Of a stretch of DNA of 63,598 nucleotides, positions 40,928 to 48,737 are shown piece by piece. The DNA comes from a virus: positions 1 through 63,598 of the IMG/VR virus record IMGVR_UViG_3300046511_000187; one strand, written 5' to 3'. How positions within the stretch are numbered: position 1 is the stretch's first letter; each line of letters begins with the position of its first letter. Below the pieces are notes generated by a model. The model saw only the letters and a list, made by a program, of their open reading frames with translations, was not told the DNA's origin and ran no database searches. The position numbers and the translations under genes were made by a program.

Positions 40928-41337
40928 GAGTCCAAGACCTGCTGGCGAAGATCAAGGACGGCCGGGTGCTCAACATGGGCATCCGGCTGGACGAGGAGGA
41001 GACGGCTCTGCTCGACGCCTACCTCTGCACGCTGGCCGAGGCGGCCGACGCAGCGAGGGAGCGCGCGCATCTGTACAAGGAGGCGGCCTACGCCCAGACG
41101 TACGGCGCGACCACCGAGGCGGTCCAGAAGGCGTTCGGCATCCCGGAGCCGTTCGGCTCCCTCCGCGTCATGTCGAAGTCGGCACACGCCCTCAAGATGT
41201 TCATTCGGGGCACGCCCGAGAAGGACGAGTACGCTGTACTGATTGACATGGTCAAGTCACGCACTAGCACCGTGGCGCGCGCCGGCTTCAAGACGCTCGA
41301 CGACGCCTTCACCTTCATCAAGGAGAACCTGAAGTGA
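40924..41337 (+). CDS. Unknown early protein (137 aa)
   Basis: GTG 40924 overlaps the previous stop. The sequence IRLDEEETALLDAYLCTLAE, then ARERAHLYKEAAYAQTYGAT, is helical; the C-terminal part is alpha/beta. No known family. Confidence 0.5.
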   Translation: MRVQDLLAKIKDGRVLNMGIRLDEEETALLDAYLCTLAEAADAARERAHLYKEAAYAQTYGATTEAVQKAFGIPEPFGSLRVMSKSAHALKMFIRGTPEKDEYAVLIDMVKSRTSTVARAGFKTLDDAFTFIKENLK

Positions 41338-41576
41338 GTCGCGTCCTCCTGCTGGCGGCCATGCTCGTTGCGCCCGCCTTCTGGTGGGAGCGGCACCCAC
41401 CGTTGCAAACTGCACCGGTCCCACCGCCCTCGCGGGTCCAGTACCGGACCCACGACATCAGCGGCTTCAAGCTCACCCTCGGGCAGAAGGAACTCGTCCT
41501 GCCGCCGGGCTCGGAACTCTCGATCCCATATGAGGTTGCGCCGGCCGACTCCCTACCCGACTGGACGAAAGTCTGA
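41334..41576 (+). CDS. Small exported or membrane-anchored protein (80 aa)
   Basis: GTG 41334 overlaps the previous stop. SRVLLLAAMLVAPAFWWERH is a signal peptide or membrane anchor, followed by a Pro-rich stretch and a beta-like domain (FKLTLGQKELVLPPGSELSI). It is the last gene of the first early block; a promoter follows directly. Confidence 0.5.
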   Translation: MSRVLLLAAMLVAPAFWWERHPPLQTAPVPPPSRVQYRTHDISGFKLTLGQKELVLPPGSELSIPYEVAPADSLPDWTKV

Positions 41577-41578
41577 TG

Positions 41579-41620
41579 TTGCACGGGGGCTCGGTGATGG
41601 TAGACTAGAGTTACCCACCG
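41579..41620 (+). promoter_or_regulatory. Promoter P2 (conserved extended -10 element)
   Basis: The -35 TTGCAC (41579-41584), a 16-bp spacer, and extended -10 TGG-TAGACT (41598-41606) are followed by AGAGTTACCCACCG. The 23-bp element differs by one base from the late promoter P1. A 9-bp inverted repeat flanks it. It lies between two genes and would drive the RtcB, helicase and NAD+ genes. Confidence 0.75.
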
Positions 41621-41625
41621 AGCCC
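41587..41625 (+). repeat. Inverted repeat flanking promoter P2
   Basis: GGGCTCGGT (41587-41595) and ACCGAGCCC (41617-41625) are exact reverse complements around the -10 box and predicted start site. They could be an operator, or let the DNA form a cruciform. The other two promoter copies lack an equally long repeat. Confidence 0.55.
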
Positions 41626-41636
41626 AAGGAGGACAC

Positions 41637-41993
41637 ATGAACCATCCCGGCGACGACGCCCGGAGCGCGTGGAACCGTGGCCCCGAGATCATTGCAGCCG
41701 AGGAGCGCATCCTGCTGTATGCCGACGGGCTCCTCTCGTTCATGCGCTCGGAGAAGACAGACATCCTCAGCGAGTCGGCCGGGGCGATCGCCTTCTTCAC
41801 CCACCGCAACGGGCAGGGCTTCGCGCCCAACCCGTTCGATAAGCCCATCGGCACGACACAGAAGTACCTGCTCGAACGGATGGACCCAGACAACAACCGC
41901 CTGCTGGCGGAACTCCTGCGCGCTGCGTGGGACCTCCGCTGCTGGCGCGAGCATTACCACGAGATCACACCAGAGGAGAGAGACCGCCTGTGA
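41637..41993 (+). CDS. Unknown protein (118 aa)
   Basis: ATG 41637 has AAGGAGG 6 nt upstream and is the first gene after promoter P2. It is helical (AEERILLYADGLLSFMRSEK) with KYLLERMDPDNNRLLAELLR later. Its GTGA overlap with rtcB couples the two genes, so a helper role is possible. No known family. Confidence 0.6.
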   Translation: MNHPGDDARSAWNRGPEIIAAEERILLYADGLLSFMRSEKTDILSESAGAIAFFTHRNGQGFAPNPFDKPIGTTQKYLLERMDPDNNRLLAELLRAAWDLRCWREHYHEITPEERDRL

Positions 41994-43192
41994 AGTTCTA
42001 TGGTGACATTCCAGTCTGGGGCGACCCGGTCGACGAGGGCGCACTCGCGCAGGCTCAGGTCTGCCTTCGCACCGCCAAGCACGTCGCGATGATGGCCGAC
42101 CACCACCTCGGCTACGCCGTTCCGATCGGTGGCGTCGTCTCCTACGAGGGAGCCATCTCGCCCTCGGGCGTCGGCTACGACATCGGCTGCGGCAACAAGG
42201 CCGTTCGGCTCGACATCCCGGCGCACTACGTCACCGAGAACCTGCCGGCCATCATGGACGCCATCGTGTCGCAGATCAGCTTCGGCATGGGCCGCACGAA
42301 TGACACGCCCGTCGACCATCCCATCCTCGACCGGAGCGAGGCCCGCTGGAACCACCCGGCCGTGCTCCCACTCAAGCGGATGGCGGCCGACCAGCTTGGC
42401 ACCGTCGGCGGCGGCAACCACTACGTCGACATCTTCCTCGACCAGCAGGACCGCGTCTGGATCGGCGTCCACTTCGGCTCGCGTGGCCTCGGCCACAAGA
42501 CGGCCACATGGTTCCTCAAGCAGGGTGGCGCGAAGGATGCCATCAATGCCGAGCCACTCGTGCTGCCTCTCGCGAGCGCCCTCGGTGCCGAGTACCTCCA
42601 GTGCATGACGCTGGCGGGCGAGTACGCCTACGCCGGCCGCGACTGGGTCTGCGCCAAGGTGGCCGAGATCATCGGTGCCGAGATCGTCGAGGAGGTCCAC
42701 AACCACCACAACTTCGCGTGGCCCGAGGAGCACTTCGGTCAGAGCCTCATCGTCGTCCGCAAGGGTGCCACCCCGATGTGGCCCGGCCAGCGAGGGTTCA
42801 TCGGAGGTTCGATGGGCGACCCGGCCTTCATCGTGCGTGGCTTCGACCCGTTCACCATGGCGGCCAAGCGCGACCAGCTTCTCTCGATGTACTCGGCTCC
42901 CCACGGGGCCGGCCGCCTGATGTCGCGCACTGCGGCCAAGGGCAAGTTCGTGAAGGATGCGAACGGCAAGAAGCAGCGCATGCCCGGCCTCGTCCGGCAT
43001 GATGCGTGGGCCAAGTGGATGGAGGATGCCGGCGTGGAGCTTCGCGGTGGCGACCTCGACGAGGCTCCGCAAGCGTACAAGCGCATCGAGGAGGTGCTCG
43101 CGCACCACACCTACATGCAGATCGACCACACACTCCGCCCGATCGGCGTTGCAATGGCCGGCCGGGACGTCGTTGACCCATTCAAGGACTAG
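41990..43192 (+). CDS. rtcB: RNA-splicing ligase RtcB (3'-phosphate RNA ligase)
   Basis: The 400-residue protein is of usual RtcB length. Signature motifs are all present: SPSGVGYDIGCGNK (metal Asp and Cys), GTVGGGNHYVDIF, VHFGSRGLGHK, VHNHHNFAWPEEH, RKGATPMWPGQ, GSMGDPAFIVRG and SAPHGAGRLMSR, whose His is the guanylylation site. RtcB joins RNA 2',3'-cyclic phosphate or 3'-phosphate ends to 5'-OH ends using GTP and Mn2+. In a phage it would repair tRNAs cut by host anticodon nucleases. GTG 41990 overlaps the previous stop. The genome also carries a different RNA ligase and tRNA genes. Confidence 0.93.
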   Translation: MKFYGDIPVWGDPVDEGALAQAQVCLRTAKHVAMMADHHLGYAVPIGGVVSYEGAISPSGVGYDIGCGNKAVRLDIPAHYVTENLPAIMDAIVSQISFGMGRTNDTPVDHPILDRSEARWNHPAVLPLKRMAADQLGTVGGGNHYVDIFLDQQDRVWIGVHFGSRGLGHKTATWFLKQGGAKDAINAEPLVLPLASALGAEYLQCMTLAGEYAYAGRDWVCAKVAEIIGAEIVEEVHNHHNFAWPEEHFGQSLIVVRKGATPMWPGQRGFIGGSMGDPAFIVRGFDPFTMAAKRDQLLSMYSAPHGAGRLMSRTAAKGKFVKDANGKKQRMPGLVRHDAWAKWMEDAGVELRGGDLDEAPQAYKRIEEVLAHHTYMQIDHTLRPIGVAMAGRDVVDPFKD

Positions 43193-43195
43193 ACA

Positions 43196-43348
43196 ATGAA
43201 CAGACGTTTCTTTCAGGGCCTGATTACCGGAGCCGGCATCATCGGGGTCTGCTTCGGTCTGTGGATGCGCGATGTCAACGTCGTGATGTCGTTCGCCCTA
43301 CCGGCCGTCTTCCTCGGCTTCATGACCTGCATCCCTGACCTCGACTGA
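43196..43348 (+). CDS. Small two-helix membrane protein (50 aa)
   Basis: ATG 43196 follows the rtcB stop after three bases. It contains FQGLITGAGIIGVCFGLWM and VMSFALPAVFLGFMTCI, two hydrophobic helices. The stop overlaps the helicase ATG. Function unknown; inner-membrane location predicted. Confidence 0.55.
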   Translation: MNRRFFQGLITGAGIIGVCFGLWMRDVNVVMSFALPAVFLGFMTCIPDLD

Positions 43349-44457
43349 TGCGTAAGTCACACCCAGTACTCGTCGGCATCGAGAACGTCCGGCCGTACAA
43401 GCTGACGACGAGCGAGTCGCTCTACACTGTCAAGCCGCCCCCGATGCAGATCGAGGGCTTCCTCGCGGCGGGTGGCATCATGGGCATCACCTCGTACCCC
43501 GGCGTCGGCAAGACGTGGGTCGCGATGGAGGTCGCCCGCACCATTTCCTCCGGTACATCCTTCCTCGGCCGCAAGACGATTCGAGGCGGCGTCCTCTTCG
43601 TGGGCTCGGACTCTTCGCTCGACGACTACGCCCGCCAGTGGACCCGCCTCAGCAAGTTCACCGGGCTCGACTATGAGCCTGTCCGCTTCCTCATCCAGTC
43701 GCCCTTTATGCTGGAGTCGATCGACGAGATCCGCAAGCTGATCGCGACTCACCGCTCGTTCAAGTGGGGCGAGGTCGAGGTCACCTCCCGTGGCCCCGAG
43801 CAGTCGCACGGCTTCAGCGTCATCGTGTTCGACACACTCAGCCGTCTCACGAGGGCGAACCAGAACGACAACAACGAGATGGAGGACGTCTTCCGCAACA
43901 TCCGCATCCTGTCGGAGGCGACCGGCGCGGCGATTATCCTGCTGCACCACAACTCGAAGAAGTCCGAGTTCAACGACGGCAGCGACTGGCGCGGTGCCAT
44001 GTCGCAGATCGGCGCGCTCGACTCGTGGGTCCAGCTTGTCCCGCACAAGTCGAAGAAGCACCTCATCGGCATCCAGTTCAAGAAGTTCCGTGGCATCACG
44101 CCGCCCGACTTCGCCTACACGATGAACGTCGACGAGGTCGATCAGGCCACGCTCGTGGCATCCGAGGAGCCAGTCACGCTGGCGCAGCGGCTGCTGAAGG
44201 ACGGCGTGTCGGAGGCAGTCCTCGCGCACGTCAAGGCGCACCCCGGCCTCCGTGCCGGCGAGATCCGCGACGCGCTCTACGAGAAGTTCAAGTCGGACTT
44301 CACGGAGGGCAAGTTCAACACCTGCGTCCGCAACCGGCTCACGGCCCTCGGGGCCGCCGAGCACATCGAGAAGTACCTGTCGCAGTACGGGAAGGCCCTG
44401 TATCGTGAAGCAGTCAAACCGCAACCTGACAAGGCTGGCGCAGTCGCTGCCGGCTGA
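43348..44457 (+). CDS. RecA-fold replicative helicase (RepA/AAA_25-like, 369 aa)
   Basis: Walker A is GITSYPGVGKTWVAME (about residues 46-61). SGTSFLGRKTIRGGVLFVGS follows, as in RepA-type hexameric helicases. Walker B is FSVIVFDTLSRLTRAN, with AAIILLHHNSKK as sensor. The C-terminal ~100 residues form a winged-helix-like domain (LRAGEIRDALYEKFKSDFTE). It probably unwinds DNA at the phage fork. The primase, polymerase and SSB-like genes lie 9-13 kb downstream in the same orientation. Confidence 0.75.
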   Translation: MRKSHPVLVGIENVRPYKLTTSESLYTVKPPPMQIEGFLAAGGIMGITSYPGVGKTWVAMEVARTISSGTSFLGRKTIRGGVLFVGSDSSLDDYARQWTRLSKFTGLDYEPVRFLIQSPFMLESIDEIRKLIATHRSFKWGEVEVTSRGPEQSHGFSVIVFDTLSRLTRANQNDNNEMEDVFRNIRILSEATGAAIILLHHNSKKSEFNDGSDWRGAMSQIGALDSWVQLVPHKSKKHLIGIQFKKFRGITPPDFAYTMNVDEVDQATLVASEEPVTLAQRLLKDGVSEAVLAHVKAHPGLRAGEIRDALYEKFKSDFTEGKFNTCVRNRLTALGAAEHIEKYLSQYGKALYREAVKPQPDKAGAVAAG

Positions 44458-44472
44458 TGAACTGGACGACCT

Positions 44473-44712
44473 GTGCCCCTCTACACGTACGAGTGCCCGG
44501 CCCACCACACATGGGAAGAGGTCCGAGGGATCAACGAGTCCTCGGAAGTCTCGGAGAGCCCGTGTGAAGCCTGCATGGAAGCAGCCGGAGGACCGTGGGT
44601 CGCAGGAGACAAGCCCGCCCCCTTCGGACGCAAGGTTCCCTCGCAGGTAAGCCGGCCCGTCCTCGGGCGCGGTGCCACTCCAACCTTCTACCCCAATCAG
44701 GAGCACAAGTGA
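44473..44712 (+). CDS. FmdB-like zinc-ribbon protein (79 aa)
   Basis: It begins MPLYTYECPAHHTWEEVRGI, the FmdB-type putative regulator N-terminus in which the second Cys of the first knuckle is replaced by His. A later CEACMEAAGG supplies a C-x2-C. GTG 44473 is the start. Role unknown; such proteins are common in phages and may regulate transcription. Confidence 0.65.
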   Translation: MPLYTYECPAHHTWEEVRGINESSEVSESPCEACMEAAGGPWVAGDKPAPFGRKVPSQVSRPVLGRGATPTFYPNQEHK

Positions 44713-44879
44713 AGATCACACTGAAAGAACCCGTCGAGATGAACGTCACCGCTCTCGTCCGCTACAAGGGACGCCCCGATGCCCTCTTCGCCTTCGAGAT
44801 GAACGCTCACCAATACATCACGATGCTCGTTGGCCGGGGCTATGCCCGTGAGAACTTCACGGTCGAGGTTCTCGCCTGA
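44709..44879 (+). CDS. Unknown protein (56 aa)
   Basis: GTG 44709 overlaps the previous stop. The sequence KITLKEPVEMNVTALVRYKG, then FEMNAHQYITMLVGRGYARE, is alpha/beta. No known family. Confidence 0.5.
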   Translation: MKITLKEPVEMNVTALVRYKGRPDALFAFEMNAHQYITMLVGRGYARENFTVEVLA

Positions 44880-45088
44880 TGAACTTCTTCAGCGTGCAGA
44901 CCGAGTGGAACATCGTCACGGTCGTCGCCGTTCTCCTCGGCATCATGGTCGAGGGCCTCTTCATCAAGGGCATCTCCGACTTCTTCCGCTGGCGGTCGTA
45001 CGGCTCGGCGTGGATGGGCATCGGCCTGAACATCGTTGTGGCCCTGATGGCGATGGCGGTCATCATCGAGATTCACCTCCACCCATGA
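44879..45088 (+). CDS. Two-helix membrane protein (69 aa)
   Basis: ATG 44879 shares one base with the previous stop. The sequence WNIVTVVAVLLGIMVEGLFI and SAWMGIGLNIVVALMAMAVI are two membrane helices separated by a basic loop. Function unknown. Confidence 0.55.
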   Translation: MNFFSVQTEWNIVTVVAVLLGIMVEGLFIKGISDFFRWRSYGSAWMGIGLNIVVALMAMAVIIEIHLHP

Positions 45089-45333
45089 GGATCATGAAAT
45101 CGCGGCACGACGAGTGGGCCGACTCGATGGGCGACGCGATGGGCCGGCCGCCGGTACCACGCCCGTGGTACAACGCCGAGTGGGTCTACATGATCGCCAC
45201 GCTCCTCTTCGTCAACCTCTTCATCGGGACGCAGGTTGCACTCGTCATGAGGCACTGGAGCTACTGGTTCACATGGCCGTACCACGCTGTCGTCTTCATC
45301 TACCACAACGTCTTCGCGGGGATGACATGGTGA
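45085..45333 (+). CDS. Membrane protein next to the NAD+ genes (82 aa)
   Basis: ATG 45085 overlaps the previous stop. After a polar N-terminus come WVYMIATLLFVNLFIGTQVA and WPYHAVVFIYHNVFAGM, both hydrophobic. It directly precedes the NMN adenylyltransferase gene. Some phages with such genes carry a PnuC transporter, but this is too short for PnuC and shows no similarity I recognise. Confidence 0.55.
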   Translation: MRIMKSRHDEWADSMGDAMGRPPVPRPWYNAEWVYMIATLLFVNLFIGTQVALVMRHWSYWFTWPYHAVVFIYHNVFAGMTW

Positions 45334-46235
45334 AGTCGAAGGGTCTCGCAGTCGCCGTCGTCCGCATGCAGGTCGACGAGCTTCACGCCGGCCACAAGTT
45401 CCTGATCGAGTCGATGCGCGCCCTCCACGAGAAGGTGCTCATCGTGCTCGGCGCTTCACGCGCGCTGCTGTCGGTCACCGACCCCTTGCCGGTGGCCGCT
45501 CGGCGCGACATGATCCAGACGGCCTACCCGGACGTGACCGTGACTGCCCTCGCTGACGAGGCGTCGGATGTCGAGTGGTCGAAGAACCTAGACTGGCTCA
45601 TCGGCATGTTCCGCACGGCGACAGGGACGGGCATCGAGCCGCCAACGCTCTACGGGGCCCGCGACAGCTTCATCCAGCACTACAAGGGCATGTTTCCGAC
45701 CTGTACGCTCACCTCGCCTCAGTCCGAGTCGGGCACCGACGTGCGGAACGCGATCCAGATGGAGGACGACCCGGCCTTCCGGCGAGGGATGATCTTCGCT
45801 GCGAAGTCGCTCTACCCCATCTCGTTCCAGACTGTCGACGCGGCCATCATCCAGCAGGGCAAGGTCCTGCTTGGGCGCAAGAACAGGGACGGCGGCGGTT
45901 GGCGCTTCATCGGCGGCTTCGTCGACCCGACCGACGCCTCGCTCGAAGATGCCATCCTCCGCGAGGTCCGTGAGGAGACCGGCCTCGAAGTAGCGCAGCC
46001 GACCTACATCGGCTCGTACCGCATCGACGACCCGCGCTACCCGAAGACGGGCCGCGACCGCATCCTGACTGCCTTCTTCTCGATGCCCGTCTCGTTCGGC
46101 TTCGCTTTGGCACGCGACGACGTCGACGCGGTCGCATGGTTCGACATGCAGAAGCTGCCTCCACTGGTCGAGAGCCACTGGCCTCTCGGCCTCGCGTTCC
46201 GCACCCACTTCTTTGGAGCCCTCCGTGCTCGCTAA
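45327..46235 (+). CDS. nadM: NMN adenylyltransferase-Nudix bifunctional protein (302 aa)
   Basis: ATG 45327 overlaps the preceding stop. Residues 1-~165 form the nucleotidyltransferase: VVRMQVDELHAGHKFLIES holds the (H/T)xGH motif, and ESGTDVRNAIQ corresponds to the C-terminal SxxTxxR motif. Residues ~170-302 form a Nudix domain: WRFIGGFVDPTDASLEDAIL then REVREETGLEV. One residue is added relative to the canonical box and Asp replaces its first Glu, but REVREE is kept. The first half makes NAD+ from NMN and ATP; the second may hydrolyse ADP-ribose. Similar fusions are known in phage KVP40 and some bacteria. It is coupled to the Nampt gene that follows. Confidence 0.88.
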   Translation: MVKSKGLAVAVVRMQVDELHAGHKFLIESMRALHEKVLIVLGASRALLSVTDPLPVAARRDMIQTAYPDVTVTALADEASDVEWSKNLDWLIGMFRTATGTGIEPPTLYGARDSFIQHYKGMFPTCTLTSPQSESGTDVRNAIQMEDDPAFRRGMIFAAKSLYPISFQTVDAAIIQQGKVLLGRKNRDGGGWRFIGGFVDPTDASLEDAILREVREETGLEVAQPTYIGSYRIDDPRYPKTGRDRILTAFFSMPVSFGFALARDDVDAVAWFDMQKLPPLVESHWPLGLAFRTHFFGALRAR

Positions 46236-47604
46236 CAACATCCTGCTCCTCACCGACTCGTACAAGGTCAGCCACTGGAAGCAGTACCCCAAGGGCACGA
46301 CGCACGTCTTCAGCTACCTCGAAGCGCGCGACGGCGGCGAGTTCGGTCAGACGCTCTTCTTCGGCCTCCAGTACATCATCAAGAAGTACCTCGAAGGGCA
46401 GGTCGTCACCCGCGAGAAGATCGAGGAGGCGGCCATCTTCTTCAGCCGGCACTTCGGCAACGAGACGCTCTTCAACCGCGCCGGGTGGGAGCACATCCTG
46501 CTCGCGCACGACGGGCATCTGCCGGTCATCGTCAAGGCCGTGCCCGAGGGCTCTGTCGTCCCGACGGGCAATGTGCTCCTGACGATCGAGAATACGGACC
46601 CCGAGACCCCGTGGCTCGTGAACTACTTGGAGACCCTGCTCGTGCAGGTCTGGTACCCGACGACCGTCGCGACCCAGTCCCGCTACATGAAGCAGGTCAT
46701 CCGCGACTTCATGGAGACCACGGGCAGCAGCTTGGCCGGGCTCGACTTCAAGCTGCACGACTTCGGCTACCGTGGCTCGACGAGCGTCGAGTCGGCCGGC
46801 ATCGGCGGCTGCGCGCACCTCGTGAACTTCAAGGGCACCGACACGATGGCGGCCCTTCAGGTCGCGCACGAGTACTACGCCGAGGCGATGGCCGGCTTCA
46901 GCATCCCGGCCGCCGAGCACTCGACGATCACTTCATGGGGTAACGAGCGTGCAGCCTACGAGAACATGCTCGACCAGTATCCGACGGGTCTGGTCGCGGT
47001 CGTGTCGGACAGCTATGACATCTTCAACGCCGCAGACAAGATCTGGGGCGTGGAACTGCGCGACAAGGTACTCTTCCGCGACGGCACCGTCGTCATTCGT
47101 CCCGACAGCGGCAATCCTGTCGCCGTCGTCATCAAGCTGCTCGACATCCTCGGGCAGCGGTTCGGCACCTCGCTGACGCCGACCGGCCACAGGCTCTTGA
47201 ACCCGAAGATCCGCGTCATCCAAGGCGACGGCATCGACCGCAACATGCTCCTCTCGATCCTGCGTAACATGATGGCGGCCGGGTGGGCTGCCGACAACCT
47301 CGCGTTCGGTTCGGGCGGCGGCCTGCTCCAGAAGGTCAACCGCGATACGATCCGCTTCGCCATGAAGTGCAGCGCGATCAAGATCAACGGCCAGTGGAAC
47401 GACGTGCAGAAGCACCCGTCCACCGACCCGTCGAAGAACTCGAAGGCCGGCCGGCTCATCCTCTGCAACGATGGCACGGAGGAGTACACGACGGCGCGCG
47501 AGGGCGCGGGCAGTAACTACCTCAGCGTCGTGCTGCGGAACGGCTGGATGCCCCGGACGCAGACACTGGCCGACATCCGTTCGCGGGCGCAGGACAACCT
47601 GTGA
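46225..47604 (+). CDS. nadV: Nicotinamide phosphoribosyltransferase (Nampt, 459 aa)
   Basis: The start is GTG 46225 with GGAG 6 nt upstream, overlapping nadM by 11 bases. LLLTDSYKVSHWKQYPKGTT is the family signature. FKGTDTMAALQVAHEYYAEA, PAAEHSTITSWGNE (catalytic His region), VVIRPDSGNPVAVV (phosphate-binding Arg/Asp) and IQGDGID follow at the expected positions. It converts nicotinamide and PRPP to NMN. With the adjacent adenylyltransferase this rebuilds NAD+ from the nicotinamide released when defence enzymes cleave NAD+ (the NARP2 scheme). Confidence 0.92.
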   Translation: MLANNILLLTDSYKVSHWKQYPKGTTHVFSYLEARDGGEFGQTLFFGLQYIIKKYLEGQVVTREKIEEAAIFFSRHFGNETLFNRAGWEHILLAHDGHLPVIVKAVPEGSVVPTGNVLLTIENTDPETPWLVNYLETLLVQVWYPTTVATQSRYMKQVIRDFMETTGSSLAGLDFKLHDFGYRGSTSVESAGIGGCAHLVNFKGTDTMAALQVAHEYYAEAMAGFSIPAAEHSTITSWGNERAAYENMLDQYPTGLVAVVSDSYDIFNAADKIWGVELRDKVLFRDGTVVIRPDSGNPVAVVIKLLDILGQRFGTSLTPTGHRLLNPKIRVIQGDGIDRNMLLSILRNMMAAGWAADNLAFGSGGGLLQKVNRDTIRFAMKCSAIKINGQWNDVQKHPSTDPSKNSKAGRLILCNDGTEEYTTAREGAGSNYLSVVLRNGWMPRTQTLADIRSRAQDNL

Positions 47605-47623
47605 AGACCGAAGGAGACATCTG

Positions 47624-48211
47624 ATGAAGAAGAAGCAGCCGAGCAAGAAGGGCAAGGCGATGACGGCGCTGGCGAAGGCCAAGCTCGACCTCGCCGAGAG
47701 CGACAATCTCCGCGACCGCATGTCGGAGATCCTGCGGGCCACGGCCAACGCGCTCCACAATGGCCCGCTGGAGAACGGCTACTGGTCGTGGCACGATCTG
47801 CCGGAACTGGCGGACGGCCTCCAGTCGAAGCTCACCGCGCAGTTGCTGGAGATCAGCAGCCTCAAGAACACGAACCAGCAGTTACTCACCTACATCAAGA
47901 CGAACCCCGACCCAGTCGTCGCCAAGCGTGGCACGGCATACGCCGACCACGTCGAGTTCTGCGCGCAGGCCGGCATGATGCCGATGACGCCTGCGGAGTT
48001 CGCCAAGGAAGACAAGCGGCTCGTGGTCGACTGGAACCGCCGCCGGCATGGCGTCGACCCCGGTCACACGTACCCGAAGCTCGGCCATCAGGCCGCGCAG
48101 TACGACGACGGCGATGGCACGTTCGGGCCCTGCATCCGCATCCTGAAGAAGCCCTCGCTCTGGGCGCGGTTCAATCACTGGCTGAAGCAGCCGGTGTGGG
48201 GGAAGTATTGA
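47624..48211 (+). CDS. Unknown protein downstream of NAD+ genes (195 aa)
   Basis: ATG 47624 has AAGGAG 7 nt upstream. The Lys-rich N-terminus (KKKQPSKKGKAMTALAKAKL) is followed by a helical, DUF-like middle (LQSKLTAQLLEISSLKNTNQ) and the polar C-terminus SLWARFNHWLKQPVWGKY. No known family; not obviously linked to NAD+ metabolism. Confidence 0.55.
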   Translation: MKKKQPSKKGKAMTALAKAKLDLAESDNLRDRMSEILRATANALHNGPLENGYWSWHDLPELADGLQSKLTAQLLEISSLKNTNQQLLTYIKTNPDPVVAKRGTAYADHVEFCAQAGMMPMTPAEFAKEDKRLVVDWNRRRHGVDPGHTYPKLGHQAAQYDDGDGTFGPCIRILKKPSLWARFNHWLKQPVWGKY

Positions 48212-48462
48212 TGAACTATCCCACCGTCCTCAGCCCGTGGTTCGTGGTGCAGAAGCTGAGGGCCGCGCACGACACGCAGCCCGAGGACGTGCAGAACGTG
48301 TACTTCTGCTCGCAGGAAGTCTCGCCTGACGAATGGACGACTGACAAGAAGAAGGCGATGCTCATGATGTCCATCCACTCGGCGGCACAGATCTCGAAGG
48401 CAACAGGCGGTGAGATCCGGGCCCTCGTCACCCAAGAAGACTCAGCGGAGTTCGGTCGATGA
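48211..48462 (+). CDS. Unknown protein (83 aa)
   Basis: ATG 48211 shares a base with the previous stop. The sequence TVLSPWFVVQKLRAAHDTQP, then KKAMLMMSIHSAAQISKATG, is soluble alpha/beta. It overlaps the GroES-like gene by ATGA. No known family. Confidence 0.5.
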   Translation: MNYPTVLSPWFVVQKLRAAHDTQPEDVQNVYFCSQEVSPDEWTTDKKKAMLMMSIHSAAQISKATGGEIRALVTQEDSAEFGR

Positions 48463-48737
48463 TCCAGCCACTCGGTAACAGGGTTCTCATCTCGCGCATG
48501 CCGGAGCCGAAGCCGGTCACGTCGCTCATCATCCAGCCCGACTCGGTGCTCGACAAGCCGTCGCAGTTCGGCATCGTGCTCGCCATCGGGACGAAGGTGC
48601 GCGAGTCGCTCGCGGTCGGCGACACGGTCGTCTTGCGCGACTTCAGCGGTGCGCCCGTTTCGGCCGACATGGCCGAGGGCATCGACAACGCCTTCATGAT
48701 CGTCGAAGACGACATCCTCGGAGTCCTCAATGCGTAA
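48459..48737 (+). CDS. groES: GroES-like co-chaperonin (92 aa)
   Basis: It begins MIQPLGNRVLISRMPEPKPV then TSLIIQPD, with FGIVLAIGTKVRESLAVGDT, VVLRDFSG and a final MIVEDDILGVLN. Length and motif order are those of Cpn10/GroES (RPLxDRVxV, GxVxAVGxG, VGDxVxF, ESDILAI). The mobile loop (EPKPVTSLIIQ) should contact host GroEL. No GroEL is encoded, so it would replace host GroES to fold phage proteins, as T4 gp31 does. Confidence 0.8.
   Translation: MIQPLGNRVLISRMPEPKPVTSLIIQPDSVLDKPSQFGIVLAIGTKVRESLAVGDTVVLRDFSGAPVSADMAEGIDNAFMIVEDDILGVLNA

Noticed and set aside
41954-43129. Long minus-strand reading opposite rtcB (also opposite 43348-44457 and 45907-46920)
   Set aside because: The plus-strand proteins are unambiguous families; the antisense reading is a composition artefact.
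44404-44472. Small reading GTGAAGCAGTCA... between the helicase and FmdB-like genes
   Set aside because: It has no stop before running out of frame through the next gene and overlaps the helicase end; no evidence that it is a gene.
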